Source of the DNA: Shewanella nanhaiensis
GTDB taxonomy: Bacteria > Pseudomonadota > Gammaproteobacteria > Enterobacterales > Shewanellaceae
DNA: 64,000 nucleotides
Assembly (NCBI RefSeq): GCF_019457885.1
Contig: NZ_JAHZST010000008.1
Span: 145,368-209,367 of the forward strand
Direction: 5' to 3'
Shown here: one piece after another, positions 46,593-55,308 of the stretch
Layout: each line of letters opens with the position of its first letter
How positions within the stretch are numbered: position 1 is the first letter of the stretch
The notes under the pieces: model-generated
Databases searched by the model: none
Seen by the model: only the letters and a program-made list of their open reading frames with translations
What the model was told of the DNA's origin: nothing
Translations under genes and position numbers: made by a program

Positions 46593-46618
46593 GGAGTGCT
46601 CTTTATGAGCACTCTTTT
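46593..46618 (+). terminator. Terminator of rep
   Basis: Hairpin GAGTGCTC / GAGCACTC with a TTTAT loop and a short TTTT tract, 10 bases after the rep stop. Confidence 0.85.
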
Positions 46619-46663
46619 GATGTATTTTATTGATTGGTATTATCTTAAAGTTTTTGGGGATAT

Positions 46664-49300
46664 TCAGGCACAGACTGAGGTTTCTACCTCTTCGAGTCTT
46701 AATACTTTCCCTAATGCCTGACCCTGTCCCCGCTCAAAACCTATCTCTAGCATCAACTCTTTCTGTTGTTTTGTACTAATACCGTCAACAAAAACCGTTA
46801 ACTCCAGTGCTTGAGCCGTTAAAAAGTGGGCGTTAAGCAGCTTTTTGTGTTGCTTACTGTCTAGATGACAGGGGTAACTTGGGTCCAGTTTAAGCCCTTT
46901 TAGGGGAAGGAAGGTCAGGCTACTGAGGGCACTATGAGCACTACCATACCCACTGAGCGCTAAGTTAACCTCTAGCTTTGTGAGCAGATCGAAAGCATTA
47001 ATATGGTTATCAGTATCGAAGATAAACCCCTGCTCATCGAAAAATAGCCAGAGTTGCTCACTGCTAAAATAGCTCTGTTTCAACTTATTTTTAAGATGTC
47101 TTAATGCGTGCTTATGCTTTAGATGGTGACCCGAGATATTGATATGTAACGGCAGGTGAGCCAGCGACATCTTTTGCAGTTGGGCGTACTCACTGTTTAA
47201 CGTCCCCAATAGGAAGATATCTAGCTCGGTGGTTAAGCTGCAGTGCTCGGCAATATTGAGCAGTTTTGCCTGCTTAATTTTGCCTAAACTTGGATGGTTC
47301 CAGTAAAGGCGTGGCTCAAGAGCTAAGGTCTCTCCTGTTTGCAAATCTTCTATTGGTAGGTAGCTAATCAAGAGTGAGCGGTTTGAGATCGCATTGCGAA
47401 GTTCCAGTTCCAGCTCAATATCTTTATCGAGTTGCTTGTGGGATTTATCATCAAAAATAACATAACAGCCTTTACCATTTGTTTTAGCTTGGTACATAGC
47501 GGCATCGGCGTCCCGTAGCAGGGATTCACTGGTGTCTGTTTTATGTTGGTTAAATGCGATACCTATACTCGCGCCTGATTTAAACTGCTGGTTGGCGAGT
47601 TTATAGGGCTCTGATAAACCAGTGAGCACACGTTCAGCGACCTCTTTGGCATCTTGAGAGCCATTTATTCTGTCGAGCAGGATTACAAATTCATCACCAC
47701 CAATTCGGCCTAGGCTATCATTCTCTCGGATGCAGAGTTTTAGTCGTCTTGAGGTTTCGACCAGAAACCTGTCTCCCTCAATATGACCTAAGGTATCATT
47801 GATCAACTTGAATCTGTCTAGATCGATAAACAGCAGAGCAAAGCGATCTAGCTTATGCCTGCGAGTGTGTTTAATCGCTTGAGAGAGTCTCTCCATAAAC
47901 ATGCCGCGATTGGGGAGTCCTGTTAAGGTATCGTGGTTGGCATCATGGACGAGCTGCTGCTCCATCTTTCGTCTTTGAGCAATCTCTTTTTCTAAGTCTT
48001 GATTGAGAAGGGCGAGAGCTTGAGTACGCTCGATGACTTTATCTTCGAGCTGTTCATAGCTGGCAATTAGAGATTCTGCCGATAATTTTCGTTCGATGGC
48101 GCTGGCAATATGCTGAGAGACAAAGGTGAGCAGGTCGAGATCGTTTTCCTGATAACGACGGGTTTTATTTGTACTATAGATGGTTAATGCACCGCGAACC
48201 TGCTCATGGATGAACAGAGGTATCCCAATCCATTGGTAGATATCTTTAGTATTATTTAGCTCTGGAGTTTTAGCGTAGATTTGGCCTGAGCTGACTAAGG
48301 ACTGAATATCAATATTTTGCAGCAGCAGGGGCCTACGGTTTTTAATGACATATTCAGTTAAGCCATCACAGATTATTCTGCTATCGGGGGCTCGCCCATT
48401 TGCTTGACTGACATAAAATGGAAAGTTGATCTGATTGCACTGATCATTTAACAGGGCGATATAGCAGTTACTCACTGGAATAAGGTGACTAATGACTCTA
48501 TGGAGCTCTGAGTAAAATGCATGCGTATCAATATTTGAGGTCGCAAGATCGGCTATCTCAAAAAGCGACTTTTGTAACAGCTCTGCACGTCGCTTCTCAT
48601 TCACTTCCTGTTTTAATTTGTCATAGGCAACGCTTAACTCTCTTGTTCTCTGTGCTATAGCTTGTTCAAGCTGCTCCTGGTGTTGCACCCTCTCCATGAT
48701 GTTGGATATCTGATGACTCACAAACCCAAGTAGTTCAATATCCACCTCTGTGAAATTAACCTGTTCAGAGTAACTTTGAATAACCAACACCCCTACGACA
48801 GAGTGATGTACTGTTATTGGAACACCGAGCCATAGATGACAGGGAGCACCTAAGCTCTCTATCTGTTTATCTAAGATTAACTGCTCAAATTTATCTTGGT
48901 TGCATAGCAAGCTTTTCCCTGTTTTAAGTACATAACCAGTTAGGCCGCTGAGCAGCTTTGCCGATATGTTCTCTTTGGAAAATAGTTCGAGGGGGTGCTT
49001 GTCTTTTTCATCGAGAAAGAAGGGGATCTCAAGTACGTTATTTAGTGGGTCGAGTAGGGCAACAAAGAAGTTATCTGCGGGGAGAAGAGTACTGAGGTAG
49101 CTATGTACTCCAGAGTAAAACTCAGCTGGGGAGCTTACGCTTGCTGCTAAGTTGGATAACTCTAGCAACATATTTTGCGTCACCTCTGCGCGCTTATATT
49201 TAAGAGCTAAGCTCTTTAAACGCGAAATCCTTTTTTGCATAAGCTCAAATTCACGCTGTGAGTGTTGAGTCTGTTCATCCCTAAACATGGTATCCGCCAA
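46664..49300 (-). CDS. GAF-GAF-GGDEF-(degenerate)EAL signalling protein
   Basis: An 878-residue soluble protein. A first GAF domain (about 45-205), a coiled coil (EQLEQAIAQRTRELSVAYDK), a second GAF (about 240-400), another coil, then GGDEF (about 450-610) and an EAL-like domain (620-870). GGDEF is intact (RIGGDEFVILL) and has the RxxD inhibitory site (REND) nine residues before it, so it should be an active, product-inhibited diguanylate cyclase. The EAL half is eroded: ALEPRLYW replaces the EALxRW pattern, LALSGYGSAHS replaces the DDFGxGYSS motif and VDGIST replaces the conserved Glu segment, so phosphodiesterase activity is unlikely. Ligands of the two GAF domains are unknown. Confidence 0.9.
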   Translation of the reverse strand: MADTMFRDEQTQHSQREFELMQKRISRLKSLALKYKRAEVTQNMLLELSNLAASVSSPAEFYSGVHSYLSTLLPADNFFVALLDPLNNVLEIPFFLDEKDKHPLELFSKENISAKLLSGLTGYVLKTGKSLLCNQDKFEQLILDKQIESLGAPCHLWLGVPITVHHSVVGVLVIQSYSEQVNFTEVDIELLGFVSHQISNIMERVQHQEQLEQAIAQRTRELSVAYDKLKQEVNEKRRAELLQKSLFEIADLATSNIDTHAFYSELHRVISHLIPVSNCYIALLNDQCNQINFPFYVSQANGRAPDSRIICDGLTEYVIKNRRPLLLQNIDIQSLVSSGQIYAKTPELNNTKDIYQWIGIPLFIHEQVRGALTIYSTNKTRRYQENDLDLLTFVSQHIASAIERKLSAESLIASYEQLEDKVIERTQALALLNQDLEKEIAQRRKMEQQLVHDANHDTLTGLPNRGMFMERLSQAIKHTRRHKLDRFALLFIDLDRFKLINDTLGHIEGDRFLVETSRRLKLCIRENDSLGRIGGDEFVILLDRINGSQDAKEVAERVLTGLSEPYKLANQQFKSGASIGIAFNQHKTDTSESLLRDADAAMYQAKTNGKGCYVIFDDKSHKQLDKDIELELELRNAISNRSLLISYLPIEDLQTGETLALEPRLYWNHPSLGKIKQAKLLNIAEHCSLTTELDIFLLGTLNSEYAQLQKMSLAHLPLHINISGHHLKHKHALRHLKNKLKQSYFSSEQLWLFFDEQGFIFDTDNHINAFDLLTKLEVNLALSGYGSAHSALSSLTFLPLKGLKLDPSYPCHLDSKQHKKLLNAHFLTAQALELTVFVDGISTKQQKELMLEIGFERGQGQALGKVLRLEEVETSVCA

Positions 49301-49538
49301 TCGCTATTTTTATTTTATGGAGCTTGGATCTGGAATATTTTTACACTAATAGATATAAATAGCATGAAAAAACAGCTGAGCCAAGGTATTTGCTTGATAT
49401 TATTCTGTGCAAAAAGCAGTCTTAATGAGGAAAAAAGAGCATAATAAGTTAAAAGTTGAGCAAACAAACATACTATTCGCATAAATCTGTAGACGGCAGG
49501 GTAAATAATCCATATTATATGCCTCGCTAACAAGGCAG

Positions 49539-49615
49539 GCACCCATAGCTCAGCTGGATAGAGCGCACCCCTCCGGAGGGTGAGGCCGAGGGTTCGAATC
49601 CTTCTGGGTGCACCA
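49539..49615 (+). tRNA. tRNA-Arg (CCG anticodon)
   Basis: A full 77-base cloverleaf: acceptor GCACCCA / TGGGTGC, D-arm AGCTCAGCTGGATAGAGC, anticodon stem CACCC/GGGTG with loop CTCCGGA giving anticodon CCG, T-arm GAGGGTTCGAATCCTTC, discriminator A and encoded CCA. It reads CGG arginine codons. Confidence 0.95.
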
Positions 49616-49663
49616 GAATGAGTTGAACGCCAAGTTAGTAATGTTGTTTTGAAATAGTCAGTG

Positions 49664-49739
49664 GTGATTGTAGCTCAGTTGGTAGAGTCCCGGATTGTGA
49701 TTCCGGTTGTCGTGGGTTCGAACCCCATCAGTCACCCCA
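49664..49739 (+). tRNA. tRNA-His (GTG anticodon)
   Basis: Cloverleaf with acceptor GTGATTG / CAGTCAC, D-arm TAGCTCAGTTGGTAGAG, anticodon loop TTGTGAT (GTG) and T-arm TGGGTTCGAACCCCA with encoded CCA. An extra G at 49663 can pair with the discriminator C, the G-1 that marks histidine tRNAs. Confidence 0.95.
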
Positions 49740-49795
49740 TTTCAAATAACCTTTTAGCTCATAGAGCAGAGAGAGACCTCTTTAAAAGTCTATTT

Positions 49796-49855
49796 TAGTG
49801 ATTAGCATAGTGTGGTAGTGCATCCAGATTGTGATAAGAGCGGACCAGAGGGGGA
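49796..49855 (+). pseudogene. Decayed tRNA-Pro copy
   Basis: Starts TAGTGATTAGCATAGTGTGG, clearly related to the CGGTGATTAGCGCAGCCCGG of the intact tRNA-Pro genes, then diverges and continues with CGGACCAGAGGG. The T-arm and acceptor are missing. It is flanked by a repeat of the 49776-49800 leader seen before the intact copy, so it arose by duplication. Confidence 0.8.
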
Positions 49856-49875
49856 ACCTCTTTAAACATCTATCT

Positions 49876-49952
<77 letters not shown>

Positions 49953-49996
49953 AATTTAGATATATTGAATTGATTCGATATAGCAACAGAAAGATA

Positions 49997-50073
<77 letters not shown>

Positions 50074-50083
50074 AATTAACTCG

Positions 50084-50114
50084 AAGCCCTTAGAGAAATC
50101 TAAGGGCTTTTTGT
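50084..50114 (+). terminator. tRNA operon terminator 1
   Basis: AAGCCCTTAGA / TCTAAGGGCTT hairpin followed by TTTTG. An almost identical copy occurs at 50406-50437. Confidence 0.9.
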
Positions 50115-50119
50115 TTATA

Positions 50120-50172
50120 GCGGACCTGAGAATTAGTGGTTCGGAGCCTACCTTTATAAAATCAGCCAACCA
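50120..50172 (+). pseudogene. Decayed 3' half of tRNA-Pro
   Basis: Begins CGGACCTGAGAATTAGTGG, keeps the GGTTCGGAGCCTAC T-arm relic and ends in an AGCCAACCA tail. No 5' half. Confidence 0.7.
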
Positions 50173-50185
50173 AATTAAAAAATTT

Positions 50186-50298
50186 CGGTGATTAGCGCAG
50201 CCCAGTAGCGCATCAATGCTTTTTAATAGAGAAGTGAAGCAAGAGCGGACCAGAGTGTCAGAGGTTCTAATCCTACTCTTTATAAAATCAGCCAACCA
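50186..50298 (+). pseudogene. tRNA-Pro pseudogene split in the anticodon arm
   Basis: The 5' half CGGTGATTAGCGCAGCCCAG TAGCGCATC is intact to the anticodon stem. About 38 bases of unrelated sequence replace the anticodon, then the 3' half resumes at GGACCAGAGTGTCAGAGG with a damaged T-loop (GTTCTAA) and an extended TATAAAATCAGCCAACCA end that no longer pairs with the acceptor. Confidence 0.8.
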
Positions 50299-50302
50299 AA
50301 TT

Positions 50303-50338
50303 CGAAAGCCTTCTGAGAAAATCAGAAGGCTTTTTTCG
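50303..50338 (+). terminator. Terminator 2
   Basis: GAAAGCCTTCTGA / TCAGAAGGCTTTTTTC hairpin with T tract, just after the split tRNA-Pro pseudogene. Confidence 0.88.
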
Positions 50339-50343
50339 TTTTG

Positions 50344-50396
50344 CGGACCAGAGGGTCAGAGGTTCGAATCCTACTCTTCATAAAATCAGCCGACCA
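50344..50396 (+). pseudogene. Decayed 3' half of tRNA-Pro, second
   Basis: CGGACCAGAGGGTCAGAGG with an intact GGTTCGAATCC T-arm core, followed by the same TAAAATCAGCCGACCA tail as the other remnants. No 5' half. Confidence 0.75.
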
Positions 50397-50405
50397 AATT
50401 TACTA

Positions 50406-50437
50406 GAAGCCCTTAGAGAAATCTAAGGGCTTTTTGT
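50406..50437 (+). terminator. Terminator 3
   Basis: Near-identical copy of terminator 1 (AAGCCCTTAGA / TCTAAGGGCTT plus TTTTG). A further eroded remnant (GAGAATTAGTGGTTCGGAGC) follows at 50450-50476. Confidence 0.88.
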
Positions 50438-50557
50438 TTATGGCGGAGCTGAGAATTAGTGGTTCGGAGCCTACTCTTAAACCGATACATTGGAGGTTTT
50501 ATGTTGGTTGGTATTAGCGTTATACAAAAACGCCAAGGTCTGCAAGCTGAAAACAAG

Positions 50558-50585
50558 AAGGCCCAGATAGTTATCTGGGCCTTCT
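50558..50585. terminator. Terminator of the bpf accessory operon
   Basis: Perfect inverted repeat GAAGGCCCAGATA / TATCTGGGCCTTC, 19 bases beyond the bpfD stop. On the minus strand it is followed by TTGTTTTC. Confidence 0.85.
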
Positions 50586-50603
50586 ATCATGTAATCTTAA
50601 GCG

Positions 50604-52526
50604 TTAATCTTCAATCTCTGTTGGTGGGAAGATGTAACCCATAAAGGCATTGGTTTTCAGTGGAACAAAGCGCTCTAGCTGAGGCATCTCTTCGATACCT
50701 GTCACAATAACCTTGATATCTAATCCTCGGGCAACATTGATAATTGCACGACATAGCTCACCACTATGTTCACTGTCATCATAGTAAGCAAAAGATTGAT
50801 CTAGTTTCACATAGCTCGGTCTCAGTGATTGCAGGTATGACATTGAGCCAAACTGACGGCCGAAGTGATCGATACCAAACTGAGCACCGTTGTCTCTAAT
50901 AACTGTACAGATCGCATGACAAGCATCTGGGTCGCTATAGACTGCGGCTTCAGGAATATCGAAACAGATACGTTCAGATAGGTTTGTTGAGCGCAAGAAG
51001 GTATTGAGCCATTCATGGAACTTAGGGTCACTTAAGCTCTGGAAGGTTAAGTTTATGGCTATGGGCTCTTGGTTCCGGTTTAACAGATGTTTCTCATGCA
51101 CATCTTGTATCAAATGTTTATCTAGCATCGAGCCTAGAGATAGCAGTTCAACATAGGGCATAAATTGTCCCGCATGGATGATCTTATCCCCCATACTAAG
51201 CTGGCAATAAAGCTCTCTTTGCAGGATATTATCACTGTCATTAATATGAACAGGTTGCCATTTAAAGTTGAAGTTACACTCTTGTATGGCTGCACTTAGA
51301 TGTTCACGCCACTGCTCTCGAGTGAATAGCTGTTTCTCGTTTGTCTCAAACCAATGGAAGACTTTATCTTCCTTAATGGCTTTTTGAAGTGCGTTATCTG
51401 TCTGAGCTAAAATATCTGAAACTGACATATGACCAATACGCTCGGCAACACCAATGGCGAAGTTTTCATTAGGTTTACAACCCGCTTTCGACATCTCCTG
51501 ATTAATGGTGCGTATTAAGGTTTGCAGATAACGACTTGTCTGATCATGTTCAGAGCTAGTGATTAAGAAGGCAAATTCATAGGCTGCAATTCGAGCAATG
51601 ACTGAGCCTGCGACCTCATCGAGGTGTTCCTGCATCTTCTCTGCAAGTAGCTTGATGGTTTCATCTCTTACTTGGTAGCCATACTTGCTATGAACCTCCT
51701 CTAGCCAGTCAAACTTAGCCATGACTAGGGCACCACTGGCAGGCTCATTAAGCCAGCTATTGAGACGTCCCATCATATATTGTCTGTTTGGCAGGCCTGA
51801 TACTTGATCGACTAGATTTTTCTTACGTAGTTCACCCACCTCTTCATCAAGGGAGTTAAAGAGCTGTTTTAGTTGATCTGACATGCTATTAAAGGCGAGA
51901 ACGACGGATTTGAGCTCGGCAGTTTTAGGAACTTGCATATCAGGGCCGAACTTACGTTGAGCAATCTCTTTAGCATGGATTGCTATCTCATGTAGAGGTT
52001 TGAGTATCATGGTCAATCCGACTCTGGCAACCACAATAGCGATGAGAAAAAGGATGGAGAAAACGATGATGGCGTTTGTCATTGTTCGCCATAGCTCGTT
52101 ATACCCAAAACCTGGATGGGCGGTAAGTTCTAATTTAGCGAGCTGGATCCAGCCAGAGGTAATGATGCTCTCTTTTTTTATTGTTTGGAAAAAATCGAGA
52201 TCGATAAACCATTGTGGAACACCCTGAATATGGATGGGGTTTTCCCAAGTTTGCTGTTTACCATCGACTAACCAAGTTAATTTAACTTGTTGGTAGTAGC
52301 CGCCTTCAAAGATAACGTTGATAAGAGTTTCGGCACCAACGATGTCTCCTGCTTCAAGATCAGGAACTAGCATTATACCTAGTGAATTACTGGTATTATT
52401 TAGGTCTGACGCCATCTGCTTAGTTAAAAAGCTTTGGGTCTCTGTAAATTGTACATAGCCTAGACTAGCCACCACCAGTAAGAATAGGCCGAACAGTAGT
52501 GAGTATATCTGTCGAAACAGTGTCAT
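50604..52526 (-). CDS. bpfD: LapD-type c-di-GMP receptor
   Basis: A 640-residue inner-membrane receptor: TM helix about 5-24, a periplasmic LapD/MoxY-type domain (25-150, with GDIVGAETLINVIFEGGYYQ), TM about 150-172, HAMP (LKPLHEIAIHAKEIAQRKFG), a GGDEF domain in which the motif is RIAAYEFAF, and an EAL domain in which EAL is ELYCQL. Both catalytic motifs are degenerate, as in Pseudomonas LapD, which binds rather than makes or breaks c-di-GMP. Bound to c-di-GMP, the periplasmic domain sequesters the LapG protease and so keeps the adhesin on the surface. Eight bases after bpfG. The name follows the S. oneidensis locus. Confidence 0.93.
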   Translation of the reverse strand: MTLFRQIYSLLFGLFLLVVASLGYVQFTETQSFLTKQMASDLNNTSNSLGIMLVPDLEAGDIVGAETLINVIFEGGYYQQVKLTWLVDGKQQTWENPIHIQGVPQWFIDLDFFQTIKKESIITSGWIQLAKLELTAHPGFGYNELWRTMTNAIIVFSILFLIAIVVARVGLTMILKPLHEIAIHAKEIAQRKFGPDMQVPKTAELKSVVLAFNSMSDQLKQLFNSLDEEVGELRKKNLVDQVSGLPNRQYMMGRLNSWLNEPASGALVMAKFDWLEEVHSKYGYQVRDETIKLLAEKMQEHLDEVAGSVIARIAAYEFAFLITSSEHDQTSRYLQTLIRTINQEMSKAGCKPNENFAIGVAERIGHMSVSDILAQTDNALQKAIKEDKVFHWFETNEKQLFTREQWREHLSAAIQECNFNFKWQPVHINDSDNILQRELYCQLSMGDKIIHAGQFMPYVELLSLGSMLDKHLIQDVHEKHLLNRNQEPIAINLTFQSLSDPKFHEWLNTFLRSTNLSERICFDIPEAAVYSDPDACHAICTVIRDNGAQFGIDHFGRQFGSMSYLQSLRPSYVKLDQSFAYYDDSEHSGELCRAIINVARGLDIKVIVTGIEEMPQLERFVPLKTNAFMGYIFPPTEIED

Positions 52527-52534
52527 CTTTCTAG

Positions 52535-53242
52535 CTACTCCAATCTTAATTTGGGTTTTCTGAGTCTCTCGACACCCAATCTATGTTTGAGGTCATTCCA
52601 CTTTGCAAGTTTCTTAGATGAACCTGCTAGAACTCCTCGTCCTTTTTCTTTGTTTAGCCAAAGTTGTCGACCGTTAAAGCTATATACTGGAAGCAGGTCT
52701 TTCCTTTGGGTTGCCGGTTTTATTTTTCTATCTAAATTGTCGAGAACCAATGGGATAGAGCCTGGTGTCTCGTAATAAGCGAGGACCATATGGTATTGGT
52801 TAACCGTTGTGGCTTTTACCATAGTGATCCGTAACTTATCTTCTGCTACACCAAGTTGGAGTAAGGTGAAATACTTGGCAATTGAGAAATCTTCACAATC
52901 TCCACCGTTTACACCTATAAACTCCATTGGGGTTGCCCAGTAGTTGCTTTCACCCCAAAGCTTAATATCATCAACGAAACGAAAAAGGTTAAAAAAGGTA
53001 TTTACCTTAGTTATCTTCTCTCTTTCGCTTAGACTTTTTGCTTCATCCAGTACTTTAAACCAAGCTCTGACACGTTTTCCCGCTCGTTCACCGTAGCGGG
53101 ATTCAAGTGTTGAGGTAATATGCCCCTTATTGAGCTTTTGTGTAGGAGAAGCGTAAAGACAAGAAGTAGCTAACATCACAGCGACCAACAAGAATCGACA
53201 GACTTTGATATAAGTTACATTATGAGTAAGCCTGTCTTTCAT
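52535..53242 (-). CDS. bpfG: LapG-type periplasmic cysteine protease
   Basis: A 235-residue transglutaminase-like (BTLCP) protease with an N-terminal signal peptide (CRFLLVAVMLATSCLYA). The catalytic triad is visible: Cys in VNGGDCEDFSIAKY near residue 130, His in TVNQYHMVLAYY near residue 166 and Asp in LVLDNLDRK near residue 182. LapG proteins cut the adhesin between paired alanines near its N-terminus, releasing it when c-di-GMP is low, and need calcium. The target site of this adhesin is outside the window. Confidence 0.95.
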   Translation of the reverse strand: MKDRLTHNVTYIKVCRFLLVAVMLATSCLYASPTQKLNKGHITSTLESRYGERAGKRVRAWFKVLDEAKSLSEREKITKVNTFFNLFRFVDDIKLWGESNYWATPMEFIGVNGGDCEDFSIAKYFTLLQLGVAEDKLRITMVKATTVNQYHMVLAYYETPGSIPLVLDNLDRKIKPATQRKDLLPVYSFNGRQLWLNKEKGRGVLAGSSKKLAKWNDLKHRLGVERLRKPKLRLE

Positions 53243-53260
53243 GATGTTAGGTTAAGCTCC

Positions 53261-53866
53261 TTATTTCACTTCTTCATCTACCGTATAGATATTCCACTTC
53301 ATATCAGCAGTTGTGTCTTCGCCAGTGACTTCAGCGATAACTCGTCTATTACGAGTATGTGCCATGGCGGTTTCGCTAAGATCTATCGGTCGATCGAAGC
53401 TATATCCAATTGCTGTTAACCTATCAGGTTCAATGCCGAAACGTTCGCTTAATGCTGTAGTGACTGCGTTTGCTCTGTTTTGGGAAAGTGCCAAATTATG
53501 CTCGTAGGATCCTGTTTTACTACAATGTCCCTCGATAGTGACCTTGGTATTAGGAAATTGACGCATAAATGTCGCAATAATCTCTACTTGATCATAGTAC
53601 ATAGGATCTATGTAATAAGAGTCATTAGGGAATAAAATTTTAAGCTCCTGGCGTTCATTAATGGGCTTAATTTTCCCGCAACCATAGTTATCGATAGTTG
53701 CACCGCCAACGGTCTCATTACAGCGCTCACGGGCTACGATAACACCATCTCTGTCGTTATCGTTAAGATCGTGAACCTGTGTGGTTGCCCCATCCATGGT
53801 GGCTATGTCTCTCATCGAGCAGCCAGCCAATAAGGTTACACTTAATATCAGAATGAAGGTTCTCAT
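53261..53866 (-). CDS. OmpA-family lipoprotein of the bpf locus
   Basis: A 201-residue lipoprotein (signal ending VTLLAGC) with an EF-hand-like DLNDNDRDGV near residue 33, two cysteines (RCNETVGGATIDNYGCG) and a C-terminal OmpA peptidoglycan-binding domain (TKVTIEGHCSKTGSYEHNLA, SQNRANAV, ENRRV-like HTRNRRVIAEV). It would be anchored in the outer membrane and bind peptidoglycan. Its ATG shares one base with the aggA stop. The counterpart in S. oneidensis sits in the same place. Precise role in adhesin display is unknown. Confidence 0.9.
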   Translation of the reverse strand: MRTFILILSVTLLAGCSMRDIATMDGATTQVHDLNDNDRDGVIVARERCNETVGGATIDNYGCGKIKPINERQELKILFPNDSYYIDPMYYDQVEIIATFMRQFPNTKVTIEGHCSKTGSYEHNLALSQNRANAVTTALSERFGIEPDRLTAIGYSFDRPIDLSETAMAHTRNRRVIAEVTGEDTTADMKWNIYTVDEEVK

Positions 53867-55278
53867 TAGTTAACCCCTCCTTCGTAGTTTCGTTCACCTT
53901 GCCATACATCTGGAGCTGTAACTCTTAGTGACTCTAACAGTCTGCCAGTTGCATTTAACACTCGGTATTCAGAGATGACTTGGTCATACTCAGCTTCAAG
54001 GTAGTCTTTACGTGCTTCGAATAGCTCATTTTCAGTATCGAGTAGATCGAGTAGTGTACGCTGGCCTAAGTTAAACTGCTGGCTATAGGCCACCTGTGTA
54101 TCTTTGGCTGCGATCACATGATCTCGAATGTACAGCTTCTGTGGTTCAAGCAATTCGTAAGCGTTCCAAGCAAGACTTACCCCTTCAACAACTTGACGGT
54201 GTGCACGTTGACGGATCTCTTTTGCTTCACCGATCTTGTACGCTGCTTCTTTCTCGCGAGCGAGATCTTTACCGCCAGAGAAGAGGTTGTACTTGATTCG
54301 AACCATAGCAACCAGATCGTTACTGTGACCACCTACACTTGAGCTAGCAATGTTGCTAAAACCATCTTCACCGTCTACGTCATTATTCCAGTTACCAGCT
54401 AAGTCTAAAGACAGCTTTGGATAGTAGTTAGATTGAGCTGATGATTTCTCATTTTTTGCTGCTTCAATATCACTACTCGCCGACTTTAGAATTGGGTGGT
54501 TCTCTTGAGCCAGTTGAATACTGGTATTGAGATCTTCCGGCATCATGTCGTCATCGGGTACAGGCACAATCAGGTTTTCTGGTTGTGACTCAACAACTTT
54601 TATAAACTGTGCTTTAGCGTCATAAAAGTTATTTTTTGCCGAAATAAGGTTAGCGTTTGCACGTGCTAAACGACCCGTTATCTGAGATAGATCAGCTGTA
54701 GAGCCTAAACCTGAGTCGGTTCTTTGCTTGATCTGTTCGTAGATATCTTGGTGGCTAAGCAGGTTTTTTTCTGCAAGCGTCATCACCTGTTCGGTGCGGA
54801 TATAGTTGATGTAGACCTTAGCGACATCGAGTGCCATATCCTCTGCTGCAGAGAATAGAGCCCACTGATCGGCACTGGCCTCGAAGCTGAATCGATCGAC
54901 TTCGCTGCTAGTGTAAAAACCATCAAATAGCATCTGTTTGATACTAAAACCGGCTTCGCCACGTTCTAACTCAATAACGCCGTCAGAATCTACGTCACCT
55001 TGGTTTTTCTTTCTGCGAGTCGAAGGACTATTGGTTTGCTCCCATCCATAACCGCCAGTCAGATCAACGGTTGGCATATAACCCGCAATGGCTTGATTAA
55101 CCTGCTCCTCTCGAGCTTTAAATCGGTTAAAGGCAATACGGATCTCAGGATTTGTATCCAATGTGTGTGCTACGGCTTGCTCCAGTGTTTGACTGTATGC
55201 AGATGCCGGAATAATCAGCGCGCTAACAGCCAGTGCTAATGCACTGCGTTTTAACTGCCGAATTGAACTGGTGTTCAT
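53866..55278 (-). CDS. aggA: TolC-family outer-membrane channel of the adhesin exporter
   Basis: A 470-residue TolC-like protein with signal peptide (LALAVSALIIPASAYS) and two tandem outer-membrane efflux-protein repeats rich in coiled coil (LEQAVAHTLDTNPEIRIAFN and LNLGQ-like LGQRTLLDLLDTENELFEAR). It forms the outer-membrane exit duct of the type I secretion system with RtxB and RtxD. Known as AggA in S. oneidensis and LapE in Pseudomonas. Thirty bases downstream of rtxD. Confidence 0.92.
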   Translation of the reverse strand: MNTSSIRQLKRSALALAVSALIIPASAYSQTLEQAVAHTLDTNPEIRIAFNRFKAREEQVNQAIAGYMPTVDLTGGYGWEQTNSPSTRRKKNQGDVDSDGVIELERGEAGFSIKQMLFDGFYTSSEVDRFSFEASADQWALFSAAEDMALDVAKVYINYIRTEQVMTLAEKNLLSHQDIYEQIKQRTDSGLGSTADLSQITGRLARANANLISAKNNFYDAKAQFIKVVESQPENLIVPVPDDDMMPEDLNTSIQLAQENHPILKSASSDIEAAKNEKSSAQSNYYPKLSLDLAGNWNNDVDGEDGFSNIASSSVGGHSNDLVAMVRIKYNLFSGGKDLAREKEAAYKIGEAKEIRQRAHRQVVEGVSLAWNAYELLEPQKLYIRDHVIAAKDTQVAYSQQFNLGQRTLLDLLDTENELFEARKDYLEAEYDQVISEYRVLNATGRLLESLRVTAPDVWQGERNYEGGVN

Positions 55279-55308
55279 TGTTAACCCCTCCAGGTTGAAC
55301 TTTAAGGT

